Origin: Agrobacterium vitis
GTDB taxonomy: Bacteria > Pseudomonadota > Alphaproteobacteria > Rhizobiales > Rhizobiaceae
Assembly (NCBI RefSeq): GCF_014926405.1
Contig: NZ_JACXXJ020000002.1
Location: forward strand, 1 to 64,000
DNA length: 64,000 nucleotides
Reading direction: 5' to 3'
The notes under the pieces are model-generated. The model made no database searches and was not told where the DNA came from. It worked only from the letters and a program-made list of their open reading frames with translations. Of the stretch, positions 9,661 to 18,966 are shown one piece after another. Positions within the stretch are counted from its first letter, which is position 1. Each line of letters starts with the position of its first letter. The translations under genes and the position numbers were made by a program.

Positions 9661-9804
9661 GATTACCTAATGCGGGTGAGGTTGCAAGACGTTTTTGGTT
9701 AATGAAAGGTTACGCCCGTTTCAATCGAAATCACACTAAATGCCGATTCTTCAAATGCTATCTGTGAGTTAGACCGATTCTCTTCTTCTGTGCGACGTGG
9801 CACC

Positions 9805-9822
9805 AAGTGCAGATTTGCACAA
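9805..9822. promoter_or_regulatory. tra box 1 (TraR binding site)
   Basis: AAGTGCAGATTTGCACAA closely matches the 18-bp tra box dyad (consensus ATGTGCAGATCTGCACAT); the GTGCA and TGCAC arms are perfect. It lies in the repA-traI divergent region. In Ti plasmids TraR with its acyl-homoserine lactone activates traI-trb and repABC from such sites. Confidence 0.85.
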
Positions 9823-9895
9823 CCTTGATGGTGTCTGGCCGGCCTCACCCGCTCGCATTTCGCGCCCTGGAACGCCGACTCGGTAGAATCACCTG

Positions 9896-9913
9896 AGGTG
9901 CAAATCTGCACGT
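9896..9913. promoter_or_regulatory. tra box 2 (TraR binding site)
   Basis: AGGTGCAAATCTGCACGT has intact GTGCA/TGCAC arms and lies about 60 bases before traI, 91 bases from the first box. The proximal position fits activation of the traI-trb promoter. Confidence 0.85.
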
Positions 9914-9971
9914 AGGCAAACGCGCCGTGAGATGATTTCTGTCCGCATGACCTGTTCATGCGGAGATCATG

Positions 9972-10607
9972 ATGCGGATACTGACAGTCTCGCCGGACCA
10001 ATACGAACGTAATCGAAGCTTCCTCAAACAAATGCACCGTCTTCGCGCGACAGTGTTCGGCGTCCGCCTGGAATGGGAGGTCTCCATAACAGCCGGGGAA
10101 GAGCGCGACCAGTACGATGGTTACAAGCCGACCTACCTTCTGGCGATTACCGATAGTGGACTTGTCGCAGGTTGCGCCCGTCTTCTTCCGGCTGCCGGCC
10201 CGACGATGCTGGAGCAGACTTTTCCCCAACTCCTCGAAACGGGATCACTCGTCGCGCATTCCGGGATGGTGGAGAGCTCGCGTTTCTGTGTCGATACCGC
10301 GCTTGTCTCGCGGAGGGATGCAAGCCAACTGAATCTCGCCACGCTCACCCTGTTCGCCGGCATCATCGAATGGTCGATGGCGAGCGGCTACAGCGAGATC
10401 GTCACGGCAACCGATCTTCGTTTCGAGCGCATCCTGAAGCGCGCCGGATGGCCGATGCGACGGCTCGGCCAACCGGTCGCAATCGGCAACACCATCGCCA
10501 TCGCGGGAAGCCTGCGGGCCGATCGTGCCAGCTTCGAGCATGTTTGCCCACCGGAATATCATTCGATCCCGAGGATCGATGCAGCCTCGATCAGGAGCGT
10601 CGCGTGA
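9972..10607 (+). CDS. traI: Acyl-homoserine lactone synthase TraI
   Basis: TraI, 211 residues, LuxI family. In Ti plasmids it makes 3-oxo-octanoyl-homoserine lactone, the TraR ligand. Conserved LuxI residues are visible: R and F in LRATVF, W in LEWEV, acidic residues in ERDQYDG, and VESSRFCVD at about residues 100-108. Tandem ATGs are present; the second gives the usual MRILTVSPDQYE start with GGAG seven bases upstream. Its stop overlaps the trbB GTG (GTGA), so it is the first gene of the traI-trb operon. The two tra boxes upstream predict quorum-dependent autoinduction. Confidence 0.97.
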   Translation: MRILTVSPDQYERNRSFLKQMHRLRATVFGVRLEWEVSITAGEERDQYDGYKPTYLLAITDSGLVAGCARLLPAAGPTMLEQTFPQLLETGSLVAHSGMVESSRFCVDTALVSRRDASQLNLATLTLFAGIIEWSMASGYSEIVTATDLRFERILKRAGWPMRRLGQPVAIGNTIAIAGSLRADRASFEHVCPPEYHSIPRIDAASIRSVA

Positions 10608-11575
10608 CCCAGCTGCGCTCCCATTCGCGTCTCGTGCGCAAACTGCAGGACGCTCTCGGTGATCAGCTTTGTGTCGCGCTTGATGATGCGACAGTCGTCG
10701 AGATCATGCTCAACCCCGATGGCAAGCTCTTCATCGAGCGCCTGGGTCATGGGGTTGCCCCCGCAGGCCACCTCAGCCCCGCCGCGGCGGAAGTGATCAT
10801 TGGCAGCGTCGCCCACGTACTGCAATCCGAAACCGACGACGAGCAACCGATCATCTCCGGCGAACTCCCGATCGGCGGCCACCGCTTCGAGGGCTTGCTG
10901 CCGCCGATCGTTTCCGGACCGAGCTTCACGATCCGACGTCGCGCGTCGCGCCTGATCCTGCTCGACGATTATGTGAAGCGCAAGATCATGACGGAGGCGC
11001 AGGCCTCGGTTCTGCGCAGTGCGATTGCGTCTCGCATGAACGTCGTGATTTCCGGTGGCACGGGCTCGGGAAAGACGACGCTCGCCAATGCAGTCATTGC
11101 CGAAATCGTTGCCAATGCGCCGGATGACAGGATCGTCATTCTCGAAGACACCGCCGAGATCCAGTGCGCGGCTGAGAACGCCGTCGCGCTCCACACAAGT
11201 GACACGATCGATATGGCCCGGCTTCTCAAGAGTACGATGCGGTTGCGGCCCGACCGCATCATCGTCGGCGAGGTCCGCGACGGGGCGGCGCTCACGCTGC
11301 TCAAGGCATGGAATACCGGGCACCCGGGCGGTGTCACCACCATTCATTCGAACACGGCAATGTCGGCTCTTCGACGACTCGAGCAGCTGACCGCGGAAGC
11401 GAGCCAGCAGCCAATGCAGGAAGTGATCGGCGAGGCAGTCGATCTGATTGTCTCCATAGAACGAACGGGAAAGGGAAGGCGAGTCCGCGACGTGATCCAT
11501 GTCGAGGGCTTCATCAACTCGCGCTACCGGACCGAGCACTACGCCCAGATCGATGAGGACAGCCATGTCGCGTAA
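10604..11575 (+). CDS. trbB: Conjugal transfer ATPase TrbB (VirB11-like)
   Basis: TrbB, 323 residues, the hexameric VirB11/PulE-type ATPase at the inner-membrane base of the mating-pair formation type IV secretion system. Walker [10 protein letters not shown] is at about residues 151-159; [24 protein letters not shown] and a TTIHSN His-box follow. The GTG start ([15 protein letters not shown]) overlaps the traI stop by four bases. The longer open frame upstream is the traI region read out of frame. Its end overlaps trbC. Confidence 0.97.
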   Translation: MTQLRSHSRLVRKLQDALGDQLCVALDDATVVEIMLNPDGKLFIERLGHGVAPAGHLSPAAAEVIIGSVAHVLQSETDDEQPIISGELPIGGHRFEGLLPPIVSGPSFTIRRRASRLILLDDYVKRKIMTEAQASVLRSAIASRMNVVISGGTGSGKTTLANAVIAEIVANAPDDRIVILEDTAEIQCAAENAVALHTSDTIDMARLLKSTMRLRPDRIIVGEVRDGAALTLLKAWNTGHPGGVTTIHSNTAMSALRRLEQLTAEASQQPMQEVIGEAVDLIVSIERTGKGRRVRDVIHVEGFINSRYRTEHYAQIDEDSHVA

Positions 11576-11972
11576 GACCCAAATCACCATTTCGCTTGCA
11601 GCACTGGCCGCTTTCTTCTGGATCAGCGTTTCCAATCCGGCGTTCGCCTCTTCGGGCGGGGGTGGGTTGCCGTGGGAATCTCCGCTGCAACAAATCCAAC
11701 AGTCGATCACGGGACCGGTGGCTGGATTCATCGCACTCGCGGCGGTGGCGATCGCTGGTGCCATGCTGATCTTCGGGGGCGAGTTGAATGATTTCGCAAG
11801 GAGGCTTTGCTACGTCGCCCTCGTGGGCGGCGTGCTTCTTGGCGCGACCCAGATCGTCGCTCTCTTCGGGGCAACCGGCGCTTCGATTGGCGAGTTTGAG
11901 GGGCGAGCCGGATCTTGGAATGTCGAACTGTCTTCGGAGCTTCGAACGGAAGGGGAGGGGGCTCATGACTGA
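11565..11972 (+). CDS. trbC: Conjugal transfer pilin TrbC (VirB2-like)
   Basis: TrbC, 135 residues, the predicted pilus subunit precursor. It has an N-terminal signal ([21 protein letters not shown]), a hydrophobic helix ([23 protein letters not shown], in parts) and a second one ([18 protein letters not shown]). In RP4 the homologue is cyclised; the sequence alone does not show whether this one is. The ATG overlaps the trbB end and the 3' end overlaps trbD by eight bases. Confidence 0.93.
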   Translation: MSRKTQITISLAALAAFFWISVSNPAFASSGGGGLPWESPLQQIQQSITGPVAGFIALAAVAIAGAMLIFGGELNDFARRLCYVALVGGVLLGATQIVALFGATGASIGEFEGRAGSWNVELSSELRTEGEGAHD

Positions 11973-12264
11973 ACCCGGCTCCAATCTTACCCGCACTCGA
12001 ATACATCGGGCGCTATCACGCCCGAACCTGCTGATGGGCGCCGACCGCGAACTGGTGTTGCTCACCGGCCTTGCCGCCGTGATCCTGATCTTTGTGGTGC
12101 TGACCTGGTACGCCGCGCTGTTTGGCTTGGCCATCTGGCTGATCGCGGTCGCCGCCCTTCGTATGATGGCGAAGGCCGATCCGCTGATGCGCCGCGTATA
12201 TCTGCGGCACGTGTCTTACCGATCGCTCTACCGGCCCACCTCGACACCGTGGCGCAAGTTCTGA
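11965..12264 (+). CDS. trbD: Conjugal transfer protein TrbD (VirB3-like)
   Basis: TrbD, 99 residues, a small inner-membrane subunit of the VirB3 type. Two closely spaced hydrophobic segments lie in the middle ([33 protein letters not shown]) and the tail is basic ([16 protein letters not shown]). It begins [20 protein letters not shown] inside the end of trbC and is followed by trbE after about ten bases, consistent with translational coupling in the trb operon. Confidence 0.93.
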   Translation: MTEPGSNLTRTRIHRALSRPNLLMGADRELVLLTGLAAVILIFVVLTWYAALFGLAIWLIAVAALRMMAKADPLMRRVYLRHVSYRSLYRPTSTPWRKF

Positions 12265-12274
12265 GGAGACGGGC

Positions 12275-14743
12275 ATGGTCGCACTAAAGCTCTTCCGACA
12301 CTCCGGCCCGTCCTTTGCCGATCTGGTTCCTTATGCGGGCCTGGTCGGCAATGGCGTGATCCTGTTGAAGGATGGCTCACTGATGGCCGGCTGGTATTTT
12401 GCCGGCCCGGACAGCGAAAGCTCGACAGATTCAGAGCGCAACGAGGTGTCGCGGCAGATCAATATGATCATGTCGCGGCTGGGTTCGGGTTGGATGGTTC
12501 AGGTCGAGGCATTGCGGGTTCCGACGATCGATTATCCGGTCGGGGACACTTGCCATTTTCCTGATCCGGTCACGCGCGCGATCGATACGGAGCGCCGGTC
12601 TCATTTCGAGCGGGAGAGCGGGCATTTCGAGAGCCGGCACGCGTTGATCCTGACCTGGCGGCCGCCGGAGCCACGCCGATCGGGCCTCACGCGCTATGTC
12701 TATTCGGATACGGTCAGCCGTTCCGCCACCTATGCCGATACGGCGCTCGACTCCTTCCGGACCTCCATCCGCGAATTCGAACAGTATCTCGCCAATGTCG
12801 TCTCCATCCGCCGCATGGTGACGCAGGAAACGGAGGAGCGCGGCGGCTTTCGCGTTGCGCGCTACGACGAGCTGTTCCAATTCATCCGCTTCTGCATCAC
12901 CGGCGAGAACCACCCTGTCCGCCTCCCCGATATCCCGATGTATCTCGACTGGCTTGTCACGGCCGAGCTGCAGCATGGTCTTACACCGACCGTCGAGAAC
13001 CGCTTTCTTGGCGTCGTCGCCATTGACGGCTTAGCCGCGGAGAGCTGGCCGGGGATCCTGAACAGTCTCGACCTGATGCCGCTCACCTATAGGTGGTCAT
13101 CGCGCTTCGTCTTTCTTGACGAACAGGAGGCACGGCAGAAGCTGGAGCGCACCCGCAAGAAATGGCAGCAGAAGGTCCGGCCGTTCTTCGATCAGCTTTT
13201 CCAAACCCAGAGCCGTTCGGTGGATCAGGACGCCATGATGATGGTGGCCGAGACGGAGGACGCAATCGCCGAGGCATCGTCGCAGCTCGTCGCTTATGGA
13301 TATTACACGCCGGTCATCTTGTTGTTCGATGAACAGCAAGAACGGCTTCAGGAAAAGTGCGAGGCGATCCGCCGATTGATCCAGGCCGAAGGATTCGGCG
13401 CCCGGATCGAGACGCTGAACGCGACCGATGCCTTTCTCGGCAGTCTGCCGGGAGTTTCCTATGCCAATATCCGCGAGCCGCTCGTCAACACGCGCAATCT
13501 CGCGGACCTCATTCCGCTGAACTCGGTCTGGTCGGGAAGCCCCGTCGCGCCATGCTCATTCTACCCGCCGGGATCGCCGCCGCTCATGCAGGTCGCCAGC
13601 GGCTCGACGCCGTTCCGCCTGAACCTGCATGTCGATGATGTCGGGCATGCGCTGGTCTTCGGCCCGACCGGTTCGGGCAAATCGACTTTGCTGTCGCTGA
13701 TCGCGGCGCAGTTCCGACGCTATGCGGATGCGCAGATCTTTGCGTTCGACAAGGGGCGGTCGATGTTGCCGCTAGCGCTCGCCATCGGCGGCGATCACTA
13801 CGAGATCGGCGGGGAGGCGGCCGAAGGAGGGGAGGGGGACTCGCCGCGACTGGCCTTCTGCCCGCTCGCCGAACTCGCGACGGACAGCGACCGCGCCTGG
13901 GCGGCCGAGTGGATCGAGACGCTCGTTGCCCTGCAGGGCGTCACGGTCACGCCTGACTATCGCAACGCCATTTCCAGGCAGTTGGGCCTGATGGCGGAAT
14001 CGCGCGGCCGCTCGCTTTCGGATTTCGTATCAGGCGTGCAGATGCGCGAGATCAAGGACGCGTTGCACCACTACACGGTCGACGGTCCAATGGGCCAGTT
14101 GCTTGATGCCGAACAGGACGGACTGGCGCTCGGCGCCTTCCAGTGCTTCGAGGTCGAGGAATTGATGAATATGGGCGAACGCAATCTCGTTCCGGTCCTG
14201 CTCTATATGTTCCGGCGGGTCGAGAAGCGGCTGACGGGCGCACCCAGCCTGATCATCCTCGACGAAGCCTGGCTGATGCTCGGCCATCCAACATTCCGCG
14301 ACAAGATCAGGGAATGGCTGAAGGTCCTGCGCAAGGCTAACTGCGCCGTCGTGCTCGCCACACAATCGATATCCGACGCCGAGCGCTCGGGCATCATCGA
14401 CGTGCTGAAGGAATCCTGCCCGACCAAGATATGTCTGCCCAACGGCGCGGCACGCGAGCCAGGGACGCGCGAGTTCTATGAGCGCATCGGTTTCAACGAA
14501 CGGCAGATCGAGATCGTCGCCACCGCACTGCCAAAACGCGAATATTACGTCGCCTCGCCCGAGGGTCGCCGGCTGTTCGATATGTCGCTTGGTCCCGTAG
14601 CGCTTTCCTTCGTCGGTGCGTCCGGCAAGGAGGACCTCAAGCGCATCCGCGCCCTTCACTTCCAACACGGGGCGGATTGGCCCAAGCACTGGCTCCAGCA
14701 AAGGGGGATCGCCCATGCCGAAACACTTTTCCAGGCCGCTTGA
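12275..14743 (+). CDS. trbE: Conjugal transfer ATPase TrbE (VirB4-like)
   Basis: TrbE, 822 residues, the large VirB4-type ATPase that powers pilus assembly and substrate transfer. The N-terminal half is the VirB4 domain (SLMAGWYFAGPD near the start). Walker A GPTGSGKST is at about residues 463-471 and Walker B LIILDEAWLML at about 659-670; LATQSISDAERSG and a final GASGKEDLKRI segment are typical. ATG follows GAGGAGACGGGC. Its 3' end overlaps the trbJ start. Confidence 0.97.
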   Translation: MVALKLFRHSGPSFADLVPYAGLVGNGVILLKDGSLMAGWYFAGPDSESSTDSERNEVSRQINMIMSRLGSGWMVQVEALRVPTIDYPVGDTCHFPDPVTRAIDTERRSHFERESGHFESRHALILTWRPPEPRRSGLTRYVYSDTVSRSATYADTALDSFRTSIREFEQYLANVVSIRRMVTQETEERGGFRVARYDELFQFIRFCITGENHPVRLPDIPMYLDWLVTAELQHGLTPTVENRFLGVVAIDGLAAESWPGILNSLDLMPLTYRWSSRFVFLDEQEARQKLERTRKKWQQKVRPFFDQLFQTQSRSVDQDAMMMVAETEDAIAEASSQLVAYGYYTPVILLFDEQQERLQEKCEAIRRLIQAEGFGARIETLNATDAFLGSLPGVSYANIREPLVNTRNLADLIPLNSVWSGSPVAPCSFYPPGSPPLMQVASGSTPFRLNLHVDDVGHALVFGPTGSGKSTLLSLIAAQFRRYADAQIFAFDKGRSMLPLALAIGGDHYEIGGEAAEGGEGDSPRLAFCPLAELATDSDRAWAAEWIETLVALQGVTVTPDYRNAISRQLGLMAESRGRSLSDFVSGVQMREIKDALHHYTVDGPMGQLLDAEQDGLALGAFQCFEVEELMNMGERNLVPVLLYMFRRVEKRLTGAPSLIILDEAWLMLGHPTFRDKIREWLKVLRKANCAVVLATQSISDAERSGIIDVLKESCPTKICLPNGAAREPGTREFYERIGFNERQIEIVATALPKREYYVASPEGRRLFDMSLGPVALSFVGASGKEDLKRIRALHFQHGADWPKHWLQQRGIAHAETLFQAA

Positions 14744-15524
14744 AGCGGCGCGCGCCGCCATGATCACGGCCATCATCGTCCCGGTCGCTCTGCCGTTTAC
14801 CGCATATGCCGGCGGCGTTACCGGACAGGCCACCGAATGGACCCAACTCGCCAACAATGCGGAGCTCATTAGTCTCGTCGGCAAGTCCGCCGAGCAGGTG
14901 AACAATCAGATTACCCAGATCAGCCAGCTTGCCGAGCAGATTCAGAACCAGATCAACATCTACAAGAATCTGCTGCAGAACACCGCGCAACTGCCGGACC
15001 ATATCTGGGGCCAGGTCGAGAACGACCTCAACAAGCTCCAGAACATCGTCGCGCAGGGGCAGGGCGTCGCCTTTTCGATGGGCAACATCGACGACGTCGT
15101 GAAGCAGCGCTTCCAGAGTTTCGCCGACATGAAGAGCAACCTGCCGGACGGCCAGAGCTTTTCGTCGACCTATCAGAACTGGTCCGATACCAATCGCGAC
15201 ACCATCGCCGGCACGCTGAAGGCGGCTAACCTGACGGCCGAGCAGTTTTCAAGCGAGGAATCCACCATGTCCTCGCTGCGCTCGATGTCGGAGAGCGCCG
15301 ACGGCCAGATGAAGGCCCTGCAGGTGGGGCACCAGATCGCCACCCAGCAGGTGGCGCAGATGCAGAAGCTGCGTGGGTTGGTGTCGCAGCAGACCACAAT
15401 GATGGGAACATGGTTTCAGTCGGAACAGGCACAGAAGGACCTCGCCCAGGCCCGACGCGAAAAATTCTTCAACGCGCCGACCAATGACATTCGCGGCGGG
15501 CAGACGATGGAGCCGCGCTGGTGA
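14715..15524 (+). CDS. trbJ: Conjugal transfer protein TrbJ (VirB5-like)
   Basis: TrbJ, 269 residues, a secreted/periplasmic VirB5-like pilus component. A signal peptide (AAMITAIIVPVALPFTAYAGG) is followed by a long Gln/Asn-rich coiled-coil region (ISQLAEQIQNQINIYKNLL). The C-terminus ends in DIRGGQTMEPRW, almost the same as the TrbK tail. The start lies inside the trbE end; the stop overlaps the trbK GTG. Confidence 0.93.
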   Translation: MPKHFSRPLEAARAAMITAIIVPVALPFTAYAGGVTGQATEWTQLANNAELISLVGKSAEQVNNQITQISQLAEQIQNQINIYKNLLQNTAQLPDHIWGQVENDLNKLQNIVAQGQGVAFSMGNIDDVVKQRFQSFADMKSNLPDGQSFSSTYQNWSDTNRDTIAGTLKAANLTAEQFSSEESTMSSLRSMSESADGQMKALQVGHQIATQQVAQMQKLRGLVSQQTTMMGTWFQSEQAQKDLAQARREKFFNAPTNDIRGGQTMEPRW

Positions 15525-15739
15525 GCCCGCGCATCCTCATCGTCCTCGCAGTCGCGGGTCTGGTCGCCTTCGGAGCCGGCATGATCGTCTGGGTGGTGGT
15601 CCAACCGGATGCTGCGACTGAAACACCGGCCGGGACGTCCGGTTCTGGCGCAGCGCAGCGCGAGCACCGGGAGCGCTTCCTCGGCGGCGACCCGGATCGC
15701 GACGTGCGCGGCGGGCAGGAAATGAAGCCGCGATGGTAG
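15521..15739 (+). CDS. trbK: TrbK, entry-exclusion type small membrane protein
   Basis: TrbK, 72 residues. In RP4-type systems TrbK confers entry exclusion. One N-terminal membrane segment (ILIVLAVAGLVAFGAGMIVWVVV) precedes a short periplasmic tail. There is no cysteine, so this is not a lipoprotein of the RP4 type. The tail DVRGGQEMKPRW repeats the TrbJ C-terminus. The GTG start overlaps the trbJ stop and the end overlaps trbL by seven bases. Confidence 0.85.
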   Translation: MSPRILIVLAVAGLVAFGAGMIVWVVVQPDAATETPAGTSGSGAAQREHRERFLGGDPDRDVRGGQEMKPRW

Positions 15740-16935
15740 TCGTCCGCCCGTCCCGCAAGCTCGAAACCGCTTTCATCGTCATCGCGATCCTGGCTCTTGC
15801 GACAGCGCCGGCGCTCGCCCAACAGGGTTCCGTGCTCACCACGTTGGAGAACCAGGTTGTTACCGCCGCCAAGGGCTGGGAGACGACGATCATGAACGCG
15901 GCGCGGTCGCTGTTCTGGATCCTTGCCGGGATCGAGATCGGTATCGCCGCCGTGTGGCTGGCTATCAATGCGGCAAGCCTCGACGCCTGGTTCGCCGAGC
16001 TCGTGCGTCGGATCATGTTTATCGGTCTCTTCGCCTTTATCCTCGACCGCGGCCCGGCGCTGGCCAAGGCGGTGGTTGACAGCCTGTTCCAGATCGGCGC
16101 GGGCGGGGGCTCGGCTTCGCCGGCCAACATCTTCGACGCGGGTATCCGCGTCGCCTCCAAAATGTCGGAACAGGCGAAGTTCGGCCTCTGGGAGGATAAT
16201 GCGCTGGCGATCGCAGCGGTCTTCGCGATGATCGTGGTCGTCGTCGCCTTTTCGCTCGTCGCAGCGATCTTCGTCGCCGTCATGGTTGAGATGTATGTGG
16301 GCCTCCTCGCCGGCATGATCATGCTCGGTTTGGGCGGCAGCTCCTATACCAAGGATTTCGCGGTCCGGTATCTGGTCTACGCCTTCTCCGTCGGCATGAA
16401 GCTGATGGCGCTGGTGATGATCGCCAAGATCGGGTCCGACATTCTGATAGGGCTGGCCGAGGCGCCGACGGCGACCTCCGACCAGTTCATCACCACGATC
16501 GGCATCGCCGGTATCTCTGTCGTGGTCTTCATTATCGCCATGTATGTCCCGCCGATTATCCAGGGCGTCGTGCAGGGCGCATCGGTCTCAGGCGGCATGG
16601 AGGCGATCCGTCATGGTGGTCAGACGGCCGCCTTCGCCGCCGGTGGCGCCTTCCTTGGCGCGGGCGCCGCGATCAAGGGAGCAGAATCAGCGAGCTCGGC
16701 GAGGGCAGGGGGCTCGTCCATGGCCGGAGCTGCACTTCGCGGCATGGCGTCCGGCATCGGCAACGCCGGATGGGCGGCAGGCTCAGCGGCACGAGAAAAG
16801 GCGATCGCGTCGCCTGGCGCCTATGCCGGCTCTCTGCTCGGCCTCGCCAATGCCAAGCTTGATCAGACCCGGCAAACCGGCAGGCCTTCGACGCCTCCTC
16901 CGCCTCCACCCGTCAACGAAAACAAACAAGGCTGA
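15733..16935 (+). CDS. trbL: Conjugal transfer protein TrbL (VirB6-like)
   Basis: TrbL, 400 residues, the polytopic inner-membrane protein of the transfer channel. A signal-like start (ALATAPALAQQG) is followed by several hydrophobic segments between about residues 55 and 290, such as LFWILAGIEIGIAAVWLAI and AAVFAMIVVVVAFSLVAAIF. The last 100 residues are Gly/Ala-rich and end in a proline run (PSTPPPPPPVNEN), typical of TrbL. ATG lies within the trbK end; trbF follows after six bases. Confidence 0.95.
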   Translation: MVVVRPSRKLETAFIVIAILALATAPALAQQGSVLTTLENQVVTAAKGWETTIMNAARSLFWILAGIEIGIAAVWLAINAASLDAWFAELVRRIMFIGLFAFILDRGPALAKAVVDSLFQIGAGGGSASPANIFDAGIRVASKMSEQAKFGLWEDNALAIAAVFAMIVVVVAFSLVAAIFVAVMVEMYVGLLAGMIMLGLGGSSYTKDFAVRYLVYAFSVGMKLMALVMIAKIGSDILIGLAEAPTATSDQFITTIGIAGISVVVFIIAMYVPPIIQGVVQGASVSGGMEAIRHGGQTAAFAAGGAFLGAGAAIKGAESASSARAGGSSMAGAALRGMASGIGNAGWAAGSAAREKAIASPGAYAGSLLGLANAKLDQTRQTGRPSTPPPPPPVNENKQG

Positions 16936-16941
16936 CCGCAC

Positions 16942-17604
16942 ATGGCCGGACGAACCCCGCCCGACAATCCCTATATCGCTGCGAGAACGGAATGGAACGA
17001 GCGCTACGGCTCCTATGTGAAGGCAGCCGCGGCCTGGCGCCTGATCGGGGTCACCGGGATGACCATGGCGGTCGTCGGCTTCAGCTACGCTCTTTACCAG
17101 AGCACGCAGGTCAAGCTGGTCCCGTATATCGTCGAGGTCGACAAGCTCGGCACGGCCTCAAGCGCCGGCTTTCCGCAGCAGATCGAATATGCCGACCCGC
17201 GCGTGGTGCGCGCCACGCTTGGAAGTTTCGTTTCGAACTTCCGGTCGGTGTCGCCGGATGCGGTCGTGCAGAAGCAATATATCGACCGCACCTATGCGCT
17301 GCTTCGGACCTCGGATCCGGCGACCGAGAAGGTCAACGCCTGGTTTCGCTCCTCCTCGCCCTTCGAGAAAGCGAAGAACGCAACGGTCGCCGTCGAGGTC
17401 AACAACATCGTCGCGCTGTCGAACCAGTCCTACCAGATCGATTGGACTGAATTCGAGCGCGATCGCCGCGGCAAAGAGACAGCCACACGCCGGTTCCGCG
17501 GGATCGCCACCGTGACGCTTGCACCGCCGCAGGACGAGGGCGTCATCCGGCTTAACCCGATCGGACTCTATCTCAGGGATCTCGACTGGACCGCGCAGCT
17601 TTGA
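16942..17604 (+). CDS. trbF: Conjugal transfer protein TrbF (VirB8-like)
   Basis: TrbF, 220 residues, VirB8-like bitopic inner-membrane assembly factor. A cytoplasmic N-terminus ([19 protein letters not shown]) is followed by one membrane segment at about residues 35-53 ([19 protein letters not shown]) and a periplasmic NTF2-like domain. The stop overlaps a TTG that may start trbG. Confidence 0.95.
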   Translation: MAGRTPPDNPYIAARTEWNERYGSYVKAAAAWRLIGVTGMTMAVVGFSYALYQSTQVKLVPYIVEVDKLGTASSAGFPQQIEYADPRVVRATLGSFVSNFRSVSPDAVVQKQYIDRTYALLRTSDPATEKVNAWFRSSSPFEKAKNATVAVEVNNIVALSNQSYQIDWTEFERDRRGKETATRRFRGIATVTLAPPQDEGVIRLNPIGLYLRDLDWTAQL

Positions 17605-18476
17605 AAGGCATGGCCCCGAACATGAACATTCGACTGAGACGTTTTTCGGCCACGCTGACTGCTGCCACGATCGTCGTTGCTCTCGTGCCGTTGTCGGCTT
17701 CTCTTTCCTCACGCGCGCTCGCAGCCGATGGCGTCACCGCCAATGAGGCGAAGGGGATGGGGATTTCCACTCAGTGGCGCGGCTCACGCGGACTTGTCAC
17801 GAAAGGACCGGACGGGAAGGTGATCTTCCTTTACGGCGAGGTGCAGCCCTCCGTCGTCTGCTCGCCGCTGCAGGTGTGCGACATCGAGCTTCAGGGCGGC
17901 GAAGTGGTGCGCGACGTCCTCGTCGGCGACACCGTAAGGTGGAAGGTCGAGCCGGCGACGTCAGGTGCTGCGGGTGGGCAGGCGATCCACCTGATCGTCA
18001 AGCCATCAGAGCCGAACCTCGTCACCTCGATGGTGGTGACGACCTCGCGCCGCACCTATCACATCCAGCTCAAGTCGCATCAGACACAATACATGGCCCG
18101 CGTCGGATTCGAATATCCGGAAGACGTGTCCAACAAGCTCGCCGACATCAACGCACGGATGGAGGCGAGCACGATCCCCGGCGCCGGCGTACCGGCCGAG
18201 CAGTTGAATTTCTCCTATTCCGTCTCCGGCAATGCCGGCTGGCGGCCGACACGGGTCTATAGTGACGGGGAAAAGACCTATATCCAGTTCCCGCGCTCGA
18301 TCTCCGGCCAGGACGCGCCGGTGCTGTTTGTCGTCTCCGGCGGTCAGAACCGCATCGTCAACTACCGGATGAAGGGCGATATGATGGTGGTCGACTATCA
18401 CGTCGATCGCGCGGTTCTCGTTTCCGGCGTCGGCTGGAAACAGGAGAAGGTGACAATCAAAAGGGGAGGGCGGTGA
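17601..18476 (+). CDS. trbG: Conjugal transfer protein TrbG (VirB9-like)
   Basis: TrbG, up to 291 residues, VirB9-like outer-membrane-complex protein. A signal peptide ([24 protein letters not shown]) precedes a periplasmic beta-rich domain with [24 protein letters not shown] and a C-terminal domain with [13 protein letters not shown], typical of the family. The TTG start overlaps the trbF stop; ATGs 3 and 7 codons later are alternatives and leave the signal peptide intact. Its stop overlaps the trbH start. Confidence 0.94.
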   Translation: MKGMAPNMNIRLRRFSATLTAATIVVALVPLSASLSSRALAADGVTANEAKGMGISTQWRGSRGLVTKGPDGKVIFLYGEVQPSVVCSPLQVCDIELQGGEVVRDVLVGDTVRWKVEPATSGAAGGQAIHLIVKPSEPNLVTSMVVTTSRRTYHIQLKSHQTQYMARVGFEYPEDVSNKLADINARMEASTIPGAGVPAEQLNFSYSVSGNAGWRPTRVYSDGEKTYIQFPRSISGQDAPVLFVVSGGQNRIVNYRMKGDMMVVDYHVDRAVLVSGVGWKQEKVTIKRGGR

Positions 18477-18952
18477 TGCCAAGCCTGCCCTCCCGCACGC
18501 ACCCCTTGCGCCCCCTCCGCAGCCTCGCTGCCACCTGCGCCCTCGCCCTCCTCCTTTCCGGATGCCAATCCGCCGGGACGGACGGGTTGAGCTCCAGCAA
18601 TGCCCCTGCCGAAATCTCGGGGCCGGCGGCCAGCGCCATTGCCGGCGACATGGTGAGCACGCTCGCCGAGCAGATCGGCCCTGGTACCGCGACCGTCTCG
18701 CTGAAGCAGGACGGCTCGCCCTTCGGGCAAGCGTTGGAGGCGTCCCTCAAGGGATGGGGTTATGCGGTCGTGACCGACCAGAAGACGGATGGCACGACGC
18801 GCACCGTGCCGCTCGCCTATGTCGTCATTCCCTTCGAGGGGCAAGTGCTCGCCCGTCTGTCGACCAACAGCGTCGAACTCGGCCGCGCCTATACCGTCAC
18901 AACGATGAGCGCGCAGCCGGCGAGCGCGCTCTCGGTCATGCAACGCGGTTAG
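18473..18952 (+). CDS. trbH: Conjugal transfer lipoprotein TrbH
   Basis: TrbH, 159 residues. The N-terminus ends in a clear lipobox (LALLLSGC), so the mature protein should be lipid-anchored, like VirB7-type partners of TrbG. The rest is soluble with no named domain ([19 protein letters not shown]). The GTG overlaps the trbG stop; an ATG one codon later is equally possible. trbI follows after 14 bases. Confidence 0.92.
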   Translation: MMPSLPSRTHPLRPLRSLAATCALALLLSGCQSAGTDGLSSSNAPAEISGPAASAIAGDMVSTLAEQIGPGTATVSLKQDGSPFGQALEASLKGWGYAVVTDQKTDGTTRTVPLAYVVIPFEGQVLARLSTNSVELGRAYTVTTMSAQPASALSVMQRG

Positions 18953-18966
18953 TGGAGAGGGCGGTC

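Noticed and set aside
10559..11764. Long minus-strand frame opposite trbB
   Set aside because: A shadow of a GC-rich gene with clear TrbB motifs on the plus strand.
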